Assembly: GCA_903834925.1 (NCBI GenBank)
Contig: CAILLA010000001.1
Span: forward strand, 1-34,126
Length of the DNA: 34,126 nucleotides
From: an uncultured Schlesneria sp.
Lineage (GTDB): Bacteria; Planctomycetota; Planctomycetia; Planctomycetales; Planctomycetaceae
Reading direction: 5' to 3'
Shown: positions 8,283-17,578 of the stretch, piece by piece
Layout: each line of letters opens with the position of its first letter
Position numbering within the stretch: the first letter of the stretch is position 1
Program-made: the position numbers and the translations under genes
Notes under the pieces: generated by a model
What the model was told of the DNA's origin: nothing
The model's database searches: none
Seen by the model: only the letters and a program-made list of their open reading frames with translations

Positions 8283-9062
8283 ATGAAGGGTTCGATTCTT
8301 TACTGTGGCGACACAGAACTTAACTCAGCCGCCTCGTACCTGGCCGGGCTCATGACGGCCTGGGGTTGGTCGTTCCACTACATTCCCAGTCATCAGGCGA
8401 TGAAACAGACTGAAATCGAAAAGCCCTGGTCGTTGCTGATCATCAGTGACTATCCACACTATCAGATCAATGAAGCGTGCCAGCAAATCGCACTTTCGCA
8501 TCTCGAAAAGGGTTTTGGATTATTGATGATTGGTGGTTGGGAATCATTTCATGGACAAGGCGGGAACTGGGATACGACACTGCTCGGTTCGGTCTTGCCA
8601 GTGGAAATTCAAGCGAGCGACGATCGAGTGAACTTCGATCAGTCCGCCTGGCTCTCGCCAAACACAATGCACCCGATCACAGCAGGACTTCCCTGGCAGA
8701 CGCATCCCCCGGCGATCGGCGGAATGAATCGTGTTGTTGCCAAGACCAATGCCACGACGTTGCTGAGCGCCAACTCCTTCTCGATCGCGGCGCCGACGTC
8801 TGGCAAAGGATCGGGCTCGCCAGCGTGGTCATTCACCCAATCGCAGACCCTTCCAGCTCTTGTTGTCGGCGAGCATGGGCAGGGACGAACGGCAGCATTT
8901 ATGAGCGATGTCGCTCCACACTGGGTTGGGGGCTTTGTCGACTGGGGATTGCCCCGTGTGACGGCGGAGGCAGCCGGTGGCCAGCCAATTGAAGTCGGCA
9001 GGCATTACGCACAATTCTGGAAACAGCTTCTGGAATGGACCGGGCGACTGTCACACGTATGA
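8283..9062 (+). CDS. Glutamine-amidotransferase-like protein (GATase1_like type)
   Basis: This 259-residue protein has a class I amidotransferase-like alpha/beta fold: MKGSILYCGD start, a strand LLIISDYP at about 51-58, and a loop GFGLLMIGGWESFHG at 77-91 where the nucleophile elbow would be. That loop has no cysteine, so the usual GxCxG nucleophile is absent and amidotransferase activity is unlikely. A second conserved part is GEHGQGRTAAFMSDVAPHW followed by a tryptophan-rich C-terminus. The family (PF07090 type) is common in planctomycetes as stand-alone or membrane-fused forms, and its role is unknown. The ATG at 8283 is chosen because AAGG sits eight bases upstream; a GTG at 8274 overlaps that site. 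It has no signal peptide. Confidence 0.7.
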   Translation: MKGSILYCGDTELNSAASYLAGLMTAWGWSFHYIPSHQAMKQTEIEKPWSLLIISDYPHYQINEACQQIALSHLEKGFGLLMIGGWESFHGQGGNWDTTLLGSVLPVEIQASDDRVNFDQSAWLSPNTMHPITAGLPWQTHPPAIGGMNRVVAKTNATTLLSANSFSIAAPTSGKGSGSPAWSFTQSQTLPALVVGEHGQGRTAAFMSDVAPHWVGGFVDWGLPRVTAEAAGGQPIEVGRHYAQFWKQLLEWTGRLSHV

Positions 9063-9320
9063 GTCGCACAGTGAAACATTTATCGTTTCGGCTTCAACCG
9101 GATGTGCCACTGGATCGAAGTCTTCTCCGACACAGTGTCTTCACCTTTCAAGCTCGCAATTACAAGACACGGAGTGACCGAAGACGGTCATTCAGTGGCA
9201 CAGGAGTTATTTCGAACCGCAGCTTTCCCGACGAAAATTCCGTGACTCGGTTGGCCGATCAGTCGCATGGGATTCTCTGAAGCGATAACATGCAGTGACT
9301 GAGGAGTCTTATCGCAATAG

Positions 9321-9326
9321 AAGGAG
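9321..9326 (+). promoter_or_regulatory. Ribosome binding site fixing the GTG start of kdsA
   Basis: AAGGAG lies five bases before a GTG codon. No ATG is available near the conserved N-terminus, so this site decides the start. Confidence 0.8.
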
Positions 9327-9331
9327 CTATC

Positions 9332-10177
9332 GTGGCGAATAATCCCGTTCAAGTGGGGCAATGGAAATGTGGTCGTGGTCTGCCGCTGCTGTTTATCGCC
9401 GGACCATGCGTGATCGAGAGTGAAGAACTAGTCCTGGAAGTGGCAAGTCGGCTCACCGAGATTTCGCAGTCCAAAGGGGTTCAGATCGTCTTTAAGTCGA
9501 GCTTCGACAAAGCGAATCGAACCAGTGGCGACAGTTTTCGCGGCCCCGGTTTGGAGCGAGGCCTCGAAATCCTTGCCAAAGTCCGCGAAGTAACCGGCTT
9601 GCCCGTCACGACCGATATTCACGAGACCTCGCAAGCTGAACCCGCAGCCAAAGTCTGCAAGATTCTGCAGATCCCGGCTTTCCTGGCACGACAAACCGAC
9701 CTCGTCGAAGCGGTTGCGGCGGCAACCGCCAAAAGCGGTGGCATTATCAACGTGAAAAAACCTCAATTCATCGCGCCCGAAGACATGGTTCATGTCGTGA
9801 AAAAGTGCGAAGCGTTTGGCAACCCAAACGTACTGCTCACCGAACGAGGAACGATGTTCGGCTACGGTCGACTGGTCAACGATTTCCGCTGTATTCCCGT
9901 GATGCAATCATTCGGCCCACCCGTGATTTTTGATGCGACGCACAGCGTGCAAATGCCAGGCGGCGCCACGACAGGCGGACGGCGAGAGTTAGTACCGTTC
10001 CTGGCACGAGCTGCAGTCGCCTGTGGCTGCGACGGAGTCTTTTTCGAGACTCATCCGAATCCGGATAAAGCATTAAGTGATGGCCCCAATATGGTTCCGT
10101 TGGCAGAACTTCCTCGGCTGATCGATCAGTTAGTACAATTGAGGTCTATGATTCAGGGGTTTGAATCCGACAATTAG
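9332..10177 (+). CDS. kdsA: 3-deoxy-D-manno-octulosonate 8-phosphate synthase
   Basis: KdsA condenses phosphoenolpyruvate with arabinose 5-phosphate to make Kdo-8-phosphate, the committed step to Kdo for lipopolysaccharide or related surface glycans. The 281-residue length is normal. Diagnostic motifs are [11 protein letters not shown] (22-32), [29 protein letters not shown] and [16 protein letters not shown]26 in the IAGPC motif, together with the histidine of DATHS, the glutamate of FFETH and the aspartate of LSDGPN, matches the metal-dependent class of KdsA; the metal-independent E. coli type has asparagine at the cysteine position. It starts with GTG behind a strong AAGGAG site. It lies immediately beside the polysaccharide locus, which fits a role in supplying Kdo. 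Confidence 0.95.
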   Translation: MANNPVQVGQWKCGRGLPLLFIAGPCVIESEELVLEVASRLTEISQSKGVQIVFKSSFDKANRTSGDSFRGPGLERGLEILAKVREVTGLPVTTDIHETSQAEPAAKVCKILQIPAFLARQTDLVEAVAAATAKSGGIINVKKPQFIAPEDMVHVVKKCEAFGNPNVLLTERGTMFGYGRLVNDFRCIPVMQSFGPPVIFDATHSVQMPGGATTGGRRELVPFLARAAVACGCDGVFFETHPNPDKALSDGPNMVPLAELPRLIDQLVQLRSMIQGFESDN

Positions 10178-10190
10178 TCAGGGATCGTCG

Positions 10191-11063
10191 TCAATAGAAT
10201 CTTCGGCTTAGCCGTCCCAGAAGATATGCTGCGGAACCAATAAGATCCGAACAAAACAGCCAGATAACTCTCATCAGGGTCGAATCAGGCTGAGACATCA
10301 TGGCAGACTGAACACTCAATCTTTGGCGAAACGTGAGCGGACGTGTGCCGGTCGTTGGGCTGTAAACACCATAGCTTCTCGCGTATATCCACAGCTTCGA
10401 GAACCATATAAATGAACTGTCAATCTCCCAGTGCCGGACCTGCATTTCGGGCACAAATTGCACTGCATCGCATCCATACTTCGCAATAATTCGACTGCCG
10501 AATACGACGTCCGCACCACGGAGGATCGTTTCGAATGGTCCGCACGCATCGAAACCCGAACGCCGGACTGCAAGATTGTTGGTATACATGTAGTAATACT
10601 GCGGAGTTTTCTCGTCGCAGATATACCGAACCTTTTCATTTTCATAATCAGCTCATGTTCGCAGGAAAAACGTCTCTTTGGCAAATCGATTGGCACCCAG
10701 GATCATGACAACCTGAGGTTCTTCGAACGCAGTGACGATGCTCTGCAGCCAGTCCGCACCCGCCTCGCAGTCCCCGTCGGTGAAGACGAGGATACTGCCG
10801 CTCGTCTGACGCACCGCCGTATTTCGGGCCGCGAAGCCCCCCCGTTGGAATTCTTGAATCAGTCGAACACGACAAAACTGCCTTGCAATTTCGACGGAGC
10901 GATCCGACGAACCATTGTCGGCGAGAAAGATTTCATAGTCTTCGGCAGGATAATTTTGATTGATCAGGGAAGTGAGGCACCGAGAGATTGTGTCTTCCTG
11001 GTTGTAACACGGGACAACCACAGAAACGGTCACACAAGGGGTTAAATTAGCACTTTCTGACAA
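10191..11063 (-). pseudogene. GT2 glycosyltransferase interrupted by an in-frame TGA
   Basis: The frame starts with TTG at 11063, three bases after the methyltransferase stop, and shows a GT2 (GT-A fold) enzyme: VSVVVPCYNQEDT, ADNGSSDRS, AARNTAV and the DxD motif FTDGDCEAG. After residue 136 it meets TGA at 10653-10655. The same frame then continues without any other stop for 153 codons, still as GT2 sequence (YYYMYTNNLAVRRSGFD, RGADVVFGSRI, a hydrophobic C-terminus) to TGA at 10191. The break is therefore a single nonsense codon and not a frameshift; one base change from several sense codons would explain it. Alternatives are a sequencing error or readthrough. Without readthrough, the C-terminal half of the acceptor site is lost. 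Confidence 0.85.
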
Positions 11064-11066
11064 GAT

Positions 11067-11732
11067 TCAGATTCCCAGGCAATTGCAATCGGGTCGGTAA
11101 AAAATTGTTGTCCGATGGCTATCAAAATGAGTTGGCTTCAGGCCGTCGAAGTCGAGTGAGCGAAAGCCGTGGCTATGGGCGTGTTCGAACGCTTCACGAT
11201 ACTTGTCGCGCTGAGAATCATCGAGAATCACAACGCCTGCCTCAGACAAAGCGGACACGCTTTGTTTCAGGCAATTCACACGATCTCGGCCATCAATGAC
11301 AATCACTTCGAACTTCAATCCTGAGGTATGAACTGTGCGACAGTAAAGCCCATCCGAATCCTGCGGTTCATAAATCAGTCGAACATTGTCGGGTGCCCTC
11401 TTTTTGACAATCTCAAACCATTTTTCATCATATTCTACAGAAGTGACTTGACTCACAAGATTCGCGAAAAACGTCGTCGAGTATCCGCTGCCGTACTCAA
11501 AAAGTGTAAATTCCTTTTTAAGTCGAGGGGTCAGGAAATGGAGCACGGGATAATTCATCCAGGGAAGGTCGCGGCCTTCCCTGTCAATGGGAATTTCTTC
11601 GGTCAGACTTCGAATCCAGCCAGTCGTGTGAAGGTAGGATTTCTTGTCTAAGATCAGCGACGTAAATGCACGGTAATACGCGTACGATCGCGGAGCGAGA
11701 TGCACGACAATTCGTCGAAGAAACGGTGGCAT
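11067..11732 (-). CDS. Class I SAM-dependent methyltransferase
   Basis: This protein of 221 residues has the SAM-binding glycine loop LFEYGSGYSTTFFANL, the acidic end of strand 2 (SVEYDEKWFE), and later VIVIDGRDRVNC and AGVVILDDSQRDKY, which form the central sheet. It resembles small-molecule or sugar methyltransferases found inside exopolysaccharide loci. The substrate cannot be named. The start at 11732 (MPPFLRRIV) is preferred; an in-frame ATG at 11885 adds 51 residues that do not look like protein. Its stop is three bases from the TTG start of the GT2 gene, so the two genes form an operon. Confidence 0.8.
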   Translation of the reverse strand: MPPFLRRIVVHLAPRSYAYYRAFTSLILDKKSYLHTTGWIRSLTEEIPIDREGRDLPWMNYPVLHFLTPRLKKEFTLFEYGSGYSTTFFANLVSQVTSVEYDEKWFEIVKKRAPDNVRLIYEPQDSDGLYCRTVHTSGLKFEVIVIDGRDRVNCLKQSVSALSEAGVVILDDSQRDKYREAFEHAHSHGFRSLDFDGLKPTHFDSHRTTIFYRPDCNCLGI

Positions 11733-12363
11733 GGGAACGAGCTTTGATCTACAAGTAAAGAAGGTCAGGCAAGGTCGCAAGGTGGGAAGTCCCCAGTTCG
11801 GACGACGATCATCCCATCGCAGGTCACTGGGAAACTCAATAGCGGCGAATTGGTCGATGAAATTTCCCTTGATTGGGAGTTCCATCTCAAAATGTTAACA
11901 TTTCGTTTTTGATCAACACAACCCTTCGCAGACGCGATTTTTCTCAAAGTTCCGCCTTCGGCTATTTAGCGAAAGATTTTGCGATTTCACGCAGTCGTTG
12001 CTATTCGGAAATCCACGTTAAAAGACACGCGAACTGCGTGCGTTCTCATCACTTATAGACTAAGGTGAGTGTTTGGCGGGGCTTAATGCGATCGATACTT
12101 GCAAGTAAGATATTCTGCATTTGTGACCTGTAACATATTAAAAATGGATGAGAATTCGTTTAAGAACGTTGCTTTTGGAACGTGCCTCGTGTCAAATCTA
12201 AGTTGTTGTTCGTCGAAAGTCTCGGGCCGAATTGATGCTCCGCGACAATCCAGGCTGCGTCGACTGCGGTTAAACTTCAACGCATTCGGATTAACGAATC
12301 GTGGTCGACATAAATCGATTTAAATCGAATAATATCGGCTGCTGATAAGGAAAGGTTCAGTTT
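11733..12363. other. Divergent intergenic region of the polysaccharide locus
   Basis: This region lies between the divergent methyltransferase and GT2 genes and should hold both promoters. A perfect 14-bp palindrome, AAATGTTAACATTT, is at 11890-11903 and could be an operator, but nothing else supports that. The short frames in it are without family features or ribosome binding sites. Confidence 0.4.
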
Positions 12364-13278
12364 GTGAATCGAGGGAAGTGTGGTCTTTCCATCATCATTC
12401 CGACATACGCGCGGCCCGCTCAGATCGCTTCGTGTCTCGAATCCCTGACAAAGCTTGTGCCTCCCCGCTCGGGGTTTGAGGTTATTGTCGTTGATGATGG
12501 CAGCCCCGAGCCGATTGACTCCGTTGTCAGGCCATTTCAGGATGCACTGAATATTACCTTGTTGAGACAAGTGAATAGCGGTCCAGCCCGAGCCCGCAAC
12601 GCGGGCGCTGAGATCGCGAAAGGACAATTTCTGGCATTTACGGATGATGATTGCTGCCCAGAACCTGAATGGCTATGTGCGATTGAACGAGCCTTGGAAG
12701 CGAATCCAATGTGCATGGTGGGTGGCGTGACCAAGAATTTATTGCCGAACGAACTTTTTGCCACGACAAGTCATGTCATCCACCTGATGGTTTATGCGTT
12801 CTTCAATCGCAATCCTGAAGATGCCTTGCTCCTGGCCTCCAATAACATGGCGATCCCTGCTGAGATCTTTCATCGGCTTGGTGGATTTGATGCAGAATAT
12901 TTCCGCAAAGCGGCTGCTGAGGACCGTGACCTTTGCTTTCGATGCCGCGAACTCGGTCATCAGTTGAAACTCGTTCCCGATGCGGTCATCGGACACGCTC
13001 ACAGTATGTCCCTCAGCAAGTTCTGCAGGCAGCATTTCTGGTATGGGCAAGGTGCTTTCCAATACCACCGAAAACAATCGCGCGTCGTCGTACAAAGTCT
13101 TAAGAACGACACGCGGCTGCATACTCAGTTCTATCGATGGCTTCCCGGCGCTTTGGGAAGTATTCCGCTCATCATGAGGATTCCGGTCCTGCCACTACTG
13201 GTGATCTGGCAATTGGCTAATGCCGCAGGATTCTTCTACGAATCGTATTACGGTCAAAGATTACATGAGGCACGCTGA
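12364..13278 (+). CDS. GT2 family glycosyltransferase
   Basis: This 304-residue GT-A enzyme shows LSIIIPTYARPAQI (8-21), the UDP-contact motif VIVVDDGS (40-47), GPARARNAGA, the metal-binding DDD at residues 94-96 (AFTDDDCCPEP), the acceptor-side NNMAIPAEIF and the base motif AAAEDRDLCFRC. A hydrophobic segment near the C-terminus (ALGSIPLIMRIPVLPLLVIWQLA) suggests membrane association. Such enzymes add single sugars during repeat-unit assembly on the inner membrane face; the sugar is not predictable. Translation starts at GTG, with GAAAGG about ten bases upstream. It heads a + strand run with the FAD oxidoreductase and the flippase. Confidence 0.88.
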   Translation: MNRGKCGLSIIIPTYARPAQIASCLESLTKLVPPRSGFEVIVVDDGSPEPIDSVVRPFQDALNITLLRQVNSGPARARNAGAEIAKGQFLAFTDDDCCPEPEWLCAIERALEANPMCMVGGVTKNLLPNELFATTSHVIHLMVYAFFNRNPEDALLLASNNMAIPAEIFHRLGGFDAEYFRKAAAEDRDLCFRCRELGHQLKLVPDAVIGHAHSMSLSKFCRQHFWYGQGAFQYHRKQSRVVVQSLKNDTRLHTQFYRWLPGALGSIPLIMRIPVLPLLVIWQLANAAGFFYESYYGQRLHEAR

Positions 13279-13354
13279 TCGAACCGGCATTAATCGCTTT
13301 GTTGAGATGTCGTATGAGATACACCGACCTGTCGAAAAGTCTCGAGAACGAGAT

Positions 13355-13373
13355 AGACATCTTGGAGATGTCT
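13355..13373 (+). other. Stem-loop between two polysaccharide genes
   Basis: AGACATCT-tgg-AGATGTCT is a perfect 8-bp stem with a 3-base loop in the 122-bp gap. No T-run follows, so it may be an attenuator, a processing site or chance. Confidence 0.4.
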
Positions 13374-13400
13374 GTGCCTGCCTAAAGTTGAAAGTGCTTA

Positions 13401-14939
13401 ATGCAACCTGTTACTGATACACCTGAGGAAAATGTCAAAGAGGTAGTCGTCATCGGTGGCGGACCTGCCGGTTTGACTGCAGCCCATGAGCTTGCGCGGA
13501 CGAAAATTCTGCCACTTGTCCTGGAGAAATCGGACCAGCTGGGGGGAATTGCCCGTACTGCGAAGTACAAGGGAAACCGTCTCGACATCGGCGGACATCG
13601 CTTTTTCACCAAAATTCCTGAGGTCGAGCGATTTTGGCGCGACGTGCTTGGTGAGGAATTCCTTCGAGTCCCGCGAAAGTCAAGAATTTTCTATCAAGGG
13701 CGATTTTTCGAGTACCCTCTCGTCGCTATGAATGCATTCATCAACCTGGGGCCAATAGAAAGTCTTCGCATCTTTTTAAGCTGCTTGCGCTGGAAAGCCT
13801 TTCCCTACGCACAGGAAGAAACCTTCGAAGAGTACGTGACAAACCGCTTCGGCAAACGACTCTATTTAACCTTCTTTAAAACCTACACCGAGAAAGTCTG
13901 GGGAATCCCCTGCAACCAAATCCGTGCCGACTGGGCAGCACAACGAATTCGCGGCCTTTCACTGAAAACAGCAGTTTTGAACGCGTTAACCGGGCGAGGT
14001 GAGGCTAAGACATTAATTAAGGAATTCGACTATCCGCGTCTGGGTCCTGGAATGTTGTGGGAGAAGTGCGGCGAGTTCGTCGAACAGCACGGGGGACAGG
14101 TGCAGATGCAGGCGGAAACGATCCGACTGGAGCTGGACGGTCAACGTGTCGGCCGAGTCGTTTATCGCCAAAACGGAGAAACTCGAACCGTTGCCACAAG
14201 CCACGTACTGTCTAGCATGCCTCTAAACGAGTTGATCGCCTGCCTGTCCCCGTCCCCACCAGAGGAAGTGCTCGCGGCGGCGCGCGGACTATCGTATCGT
14301 GACTTCTTGATTGTCGGTCTTTTCGTCGATCAAGAGAAGCTTTTCCCCGATAATTGGTTATACGTTCACACTCCAGGCGTTCGTGTCGGGCGCATCCAGA
14401 ATTTCGGCAACTGGAGTGCCGCAATGGTGGCTAAGACCGGTCAGAGTGGCTTGGGTATGGAGTATTTTTGCAGTCGCGGTGACGACTTGTGGGAGATGCC
14501 GGACGCCGAGTTGATCGCTCTGGCCACAAAAGAACTAGGCATCTTAAAACTGGCTGATACTGCAAAGGTTCAAGATGGGGTGGTCGTACGTCAGGAGAAG
14601 GCCTATCCAGTCTATGATGGCGAGTATCGTCATCAGGTCGACATCATCAAAAAGTATCTTGGAACGATCGAGAACCTGCAAACGATCGGCCGCAACGGCC
14701 TGCACCGTTACAACAATCAGGATCATTCGATGCTGACGGCCTTCCTGGCAGTTCGGAACATCCTGGGGGAGAAACATGATCTCTGGGATGTTAACACAGA
14801 ACGATCCTACCACGAGGACTTCCAAACCGACAAGAAAGTACCTGAATCGATGCATTCGCTAATTGAAGGGGACCACAAAAGCGATGGCAAATTGTCGAAG
14901 CAGGGAAAGACGGGGATTCAGGCGAAACCCTCGATTTGA
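13401..14939 (+). CDS. FAD/NAD(P)-binding oxidoreductase, amine-oxidase/UGM-like
   Basis: This 512-residue flavoprotein has an N-terminal dinucleotide fold VVVIGGGPAGLTAAHELA with GGGPAG at 19-24, then LEKSDQLGGIARTAKYKGNRLDIGGHRFF, the FAD-contacting segment typical of protoporphyrinogen-oxidase-like and UDP-galactopyranose-mutase-like enzymes. The C-terminal FAD motif includes NLQTIGRNGLHRYNNQDHSMLTAFLAVRNI. Proteins of this type recur in bacterial polysaccharide clusters and are often annotated only as NAD(P)/FAD-dependent oxidoreductases. A sugar-ring mutase or redox role on a nucleotide sugar is possible but not shown. It lies between GT2 and the flippase on the same strand, with gaps of 122 and 69 bp. 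Confidence 0.85.
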   Translation: MQPVTDTPEENVKEVVVIGGGPAGLTAAHELARTKILPLVLEKSDQLGGIARTAKYKGNRLDIGGHRFFTKIPEVERFWRDVLGEEFLRVPRKSRIFYQGRFFEYPLVAMNAFINLGPIESLRIFLSCLRWKAFPYAQEETFEEYVTNRFGKRLYLTFFKTYTEKVWGIPCNQIRADWAAQRIRGLSLKTAVLNALTGRGEAKTLIKEFDYPRLGPGMLWEKCGEFVEQHGGQVQMQAETIRLELDGQRVGRVVYRQNGETRTVATSHVLSSMPLNELIACLSPSPPEEVLAAARGLSYRDFLIVGLFVDQEKLFPDNWLYVHTPGVRVGRIQNFGNWSAAMVAKTGQSGLGMEYFCSRGDDLWEMPDAELIALATKELGILKLADTAKVQDGVVVRQEKAYPVYDGEYRHQVDIIKKYLGTIENLQTIGRNGLHRYNNQDHSMLTAFLAVRNILGEKHDLWDVNTERSYHEDFQTDKKVPESMHSLIEGDHKSDGKLSKQGKTGIQAKPSI

Positions 14940-15008
14940 TCCACTTCTCGTCTTCGCCATTTTTCCCACCAGATCAATTAGCACCCCGCATAAGAAACAG
15001 ACTTCTCC

Positions 15009-16469
15009 ATGAGTCCTCGTCCAACCCCCTTGATCCGCAGCCTGCTTAGCGGTTCCTCGTGGGTTTTCCTGGCCGAAGCACTAGCTGTGCCGACGGGGCT
15101 TATCACTGCGGGTCTTCTCACACGGAAACTTGGAACCAGTGAGTATGGCTTGTTGACCCTGACTGCAACGATCGTCGGCTGGGTTGAATGGAGTGTTGCG
15201 TCGGTACTAGGGCGGGCCTCGATCAAGTTTGTCAGCGAAACATCCGACTGGCGGCCTGTTGGGACGGCCTTGGTTCGTTGGCATTTGATCCTTGGCATCG
15301 TAGCCGCAGTTGCGGTCTTGCTTGCAGCCGCACCGCTGGAGGTGATACTGGATGAACCTGGACTCGCCCCTTTAATGCAATTGATGGCGATCGGTATTCC
15401 AATTTTTAGCGTTGCTCAGGCACATCGTAACATGCTTGCCGGAAAAGGGGACTTCAATGGCCGAGCCGCGTCGGTTGCAGGTCGCTGGCTTGTTCGACTC
15501 GGCTTGATCCTGCTGTTCGTGGAAGCGGGCCTCCGTACGTCGGGGGCAGCTCTGGCCGTAATCGGTGCCATGCTTGCCGAGTTGTTGATCTGCCGCTGCT
15601 ATATATGCCCGGCGTTTATCGGCCCATGTGCTCCCATGCAAAAACTCTGGGCGTTCGCCGTTCCGCTCTTCCTGGCGGGTCTCAGTTTTCGAGTGTTTGA
15701 GAAGCTGGATCTGTTGGCTCTGAAAACGCTTGGTGGTACTTCGGAACAGGCGGGATGGTACGGTGCCGCACAGAATCTGGCTCTGCTTCCCAGCCTGATC
15801 TCCATGTCATTCGGACCAGTCTTCCTCGGTATGCTCGGTCGGGAATTAAGTCAGGGAAACGTCGATGGTGCTCGCGGCCTGGCACGCGACACCCTGCGCG
15901 CTGTGGTGCTGATGCTGCCGCTACCCGCGATCATTGCCGGAAGTTCACTAGAAATCACGCGACTGATCTTTGGCCCGGCATTCGCTCCCGCTGCATCAAA
16001 CTTGTCAATTTTGATCTTCGGTTCCTCGGCAATAATGTCAATTGCCGTGACATCTTGCATTCTGACCGCCGTCGGCCGTGCAGGTCTAGTGCTTAAACTG
16101 ACTCTGCCGCTGGTCCCGGCGGCGGTGGTTGGGCACTATTTTGCTGTGCCCGCGTTCGGACCGTCTGGTGCCGCGATCGTCACAACTGCTGGGGCTTCAA
16201 TTGCAGCCCTCGTGCAGCTTATCGTCGTTCAGCTTTATTGGGGCATTCTCCCCGCGCCCGCGACATTCGTTCGAGCGGTGCTGTCTGCCGTGCTCGCCGG
16301 TACTTTCGCCGCGTTTCTCCCCACGCCTGGGGCTTTACTTTTTCTGAAACTGCCAGCCGCTTGTCTTATTGCTTTGATTGCTCTCTATGCATTCGGGGAG
16401 TTTGCATCAGGCGAAGTCGCAGCAGTCCGTGCGATGCTCCCTCGACGACTTATGCCCACCCGTCATTAG
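15009..16469 (+). CDS. Wzx-type polysaccharide flippase (MOP superfamily)
   Basis: This 486-residue, highly hydrophobic protein has about 12-14 predicted membrane helices. It opens with LLSGSSWVFLAEALAVPTGLITAGLLTRKLGTSEYGLLTLT, the usual first two helices of oligosaccharide flippases, where the LGTSEYGLLxL wording is characteristic. A loop with PLFLAGLSFRVFEKLDLLALKTLGGTSEQAGWYGAAQNL at about residues 218-256 matches the second-half start of the family. It would move lipid-linked repeat units across the inner membrane. The polymerase partner (Wzy) is not obvious in the window. It ends 20 bp from a convergent GT2 gene, with a hairpin in between. Confidence 0.87.
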   Translation: MSPRPTPLIRSLLSGSSWVFLAEALAVPTGLITAGLLTRKLGTSEYGLLTLTATIVGWVEWSVASVLGRASIKFVSETSDWRPVGTALVRWHLILGIVAAVAVLLAAAPLEVILDEPGLAPLMQLMAIGIPIFSVAQAHRNMLAGKGDFNGRAASVAGRWLVRLGLILLFVEAGLRTSGAALAVIGAMLAELLICRCYICPAFIGPCAPMQKLWAFAVPLFLAGLSFRVFEKLDLLALKTLGGTSEQAGWYGAAQNLALLPSLISMSFGPVFLGMLGRELSQGNVDGARGLARDTLRAVVLMLPLPAIIAGSSLEITRLIFGPAFAPAASNLSILIFGSSAIMSIAVTSCILTAVGRAGLVLKLTLPLVPAAVVGHYFAVPAFGPSGAAIVTTAGASIAALVQLIVVQLYWGILPAPATFVRAVLSAVLAGTFAAFLPTPGALLFLKLPAACLIALIALYAFGEFASGEVAAVRAMLPRRLMPTRH

Positions 16470-16476
16470 TCACGAC

Positions 16477-16510
16477 ACGTCAGAGTGAATCATTCAATTC
16501 CCTCTGACGT
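16477..16510. terminator. Candidate bidirectional terminator
   Basis: ACGTCAGAG (16477-16485) pairs with CTCTGACGT (16502-16510), giving a 9-bp stem between the convergent flippase and GT2 genes. The right arm overlaps the last codons of the GT2 gene. No clear T-run follows on either strand. Confidence 0.5.
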
Positions 16511-17578
16511 CAGCGAAGAATTTGCGGGTTTGACCGTTGATGGAGGTGAATTCGACAAGATTTTGTCTCTCTCGTTCATCGAATAGTGCTGGGCAAGAAC
16601 AGCGGCAAACGCGACCCCTGAATAGAAATGGCTGAACCAATGCCAGGGAATAATCCCTATTGCAAACAAAAGTCCCCGCTCTCGGCGAAACCAGTTCAAG
16701 ACGGGAAAGTCCAGGATCAATAATGTGATCATGAACCCAACAGCAACCCATAACATGGCTGGCCAGACCGTGGCCAACACGCTAGACAAGGCAAGGAGAC
16801 CGGATACGGCAACACGAGCCCGACACCAGTAGCTCAAATTCAATGAGTTTTTCATCTGACCGTACTTCAATAGAAGTTTGCTCCATGGGATTGCCCTTTG
16901 GAACAGATCGGTGCGAAGCAACGAGACCGAATCCCATCGCTTCAAGTGTTTAACCTGTAAGTCAGGGAATACTGCAATCTTATAGTTTGCGGCATTCAGT
17001 CGATACCCAAGCTCGATGTCTTCAATGCTGGGAAGGGCGTAATTTTCGTCAAAACCACCCTGTTCCAGAAATACCGTTCGTCGGATAGCACCACAAGCGC
17101 CCCAGAAAGTAAACCCCTCCGACGACGACTGCTGATGCGTATAATGATGCAGTAGATTCTTGTACTGAGATAAGAGGTTTGATGCTCCAGGTAAGTTGTC
17201 GTACGAGCCAATCAGAGCATCAAGACTCTCATCACCCGCAATCTTGCTTTTCAGAATCCCGATTGTATTCGGGGCGATCGTGACATCGGCATCAACAAAG
17301 AAAATCCAGTCACATTTGGCCCGCTGAACACCCTGATTACGGGCAACAGCGGGGCCCTGTTTGCGACCCGAATGAAGCAGGCAAACCCCTTCTTTTCGAG
17401 CAATTTCACATGACAGATCCGTACTCCCGTCATCAACCACGATGATTTCATCTGGAGCAGGGTTTGCCGCAAGCACACTTGCCATACATCGTTCGAAGGC
17501 AGGACCACCATTATAAACAGGAATAACGACAGTCACCGTCGCAGGACGCAGTGTGTTACTAATGTTGAGATTGGACAT
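16490..17578 (-). CDS. GT2 family glycosyltransferase with C-terminal membrane helices
   Basis: This 362-residue protein has a cytoplasmic GT-A domain: VTVVIPVYNGGPAFERC (about 15-31), EIIVVDDGSTD, GPAVARNQGV, DxD motif FFVDADV, FWGACGAIRRTVF and the ED motif SIEDIELGYRL. Three or so hydrophobic helices follow at about 255-335 (LLALSSVLATVWPAMLWVAVG and others). This layout fits a membrane-anchored transferase acting on lipid-linked acceptors. The sugar is unknown. It is transcribed against its neighbours, and the 471-bp gap upstream should contain its promoter. Confidence 0.87.
   Translation of the reverse strand: MSNLNISNTLRPATVTVVIPVYNGGPAFERCMASVLAANPAPDEIIVVDDGSTDLSCEIARKEGVCLLHSGRKQGPAVARNQGVQRAKCDWIFFVDADVTIAPNTIGILKSKIAGDESLDALIGSYDNLPGASNLLSQYKNLLHHYTHQQSSSEGFTFWGACGAIRRTVFLEQGGFDENYALPSIEDIELGYRLNAANYKIAVFPDLQVKHLKRWDSVSLLRTDLFQRAIPWSKLLLKYGQMKNSLNLSYWCRARVAVSGLLALSSVLATVWPAMLWVAVGFMITLLILDFPVLNWFRRERGLLFAIGIIPWHWFSHFYSGVAFAAVLAQHYSMNERDKILSNSPPSTVKPANSSLTSEGIE

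Noticed and set aside
10316-10696. Frameshift in the GT2 gene
   Set aside because: The frames before and after the break are identical; only a TGA codon separates them. The overlapping frame in this span is a shadow.
11733-11885. 51-residue extension of the methyltransferase
   Set aside because: Composition is not protein-like and there is no ribosome binding site; the family start fits 11732.
12099-12323. 74-codon frame in the divergent gap
   Set aside because: It has no ribosome binding site, family features or codon bias, and lies in an expected promoter region.
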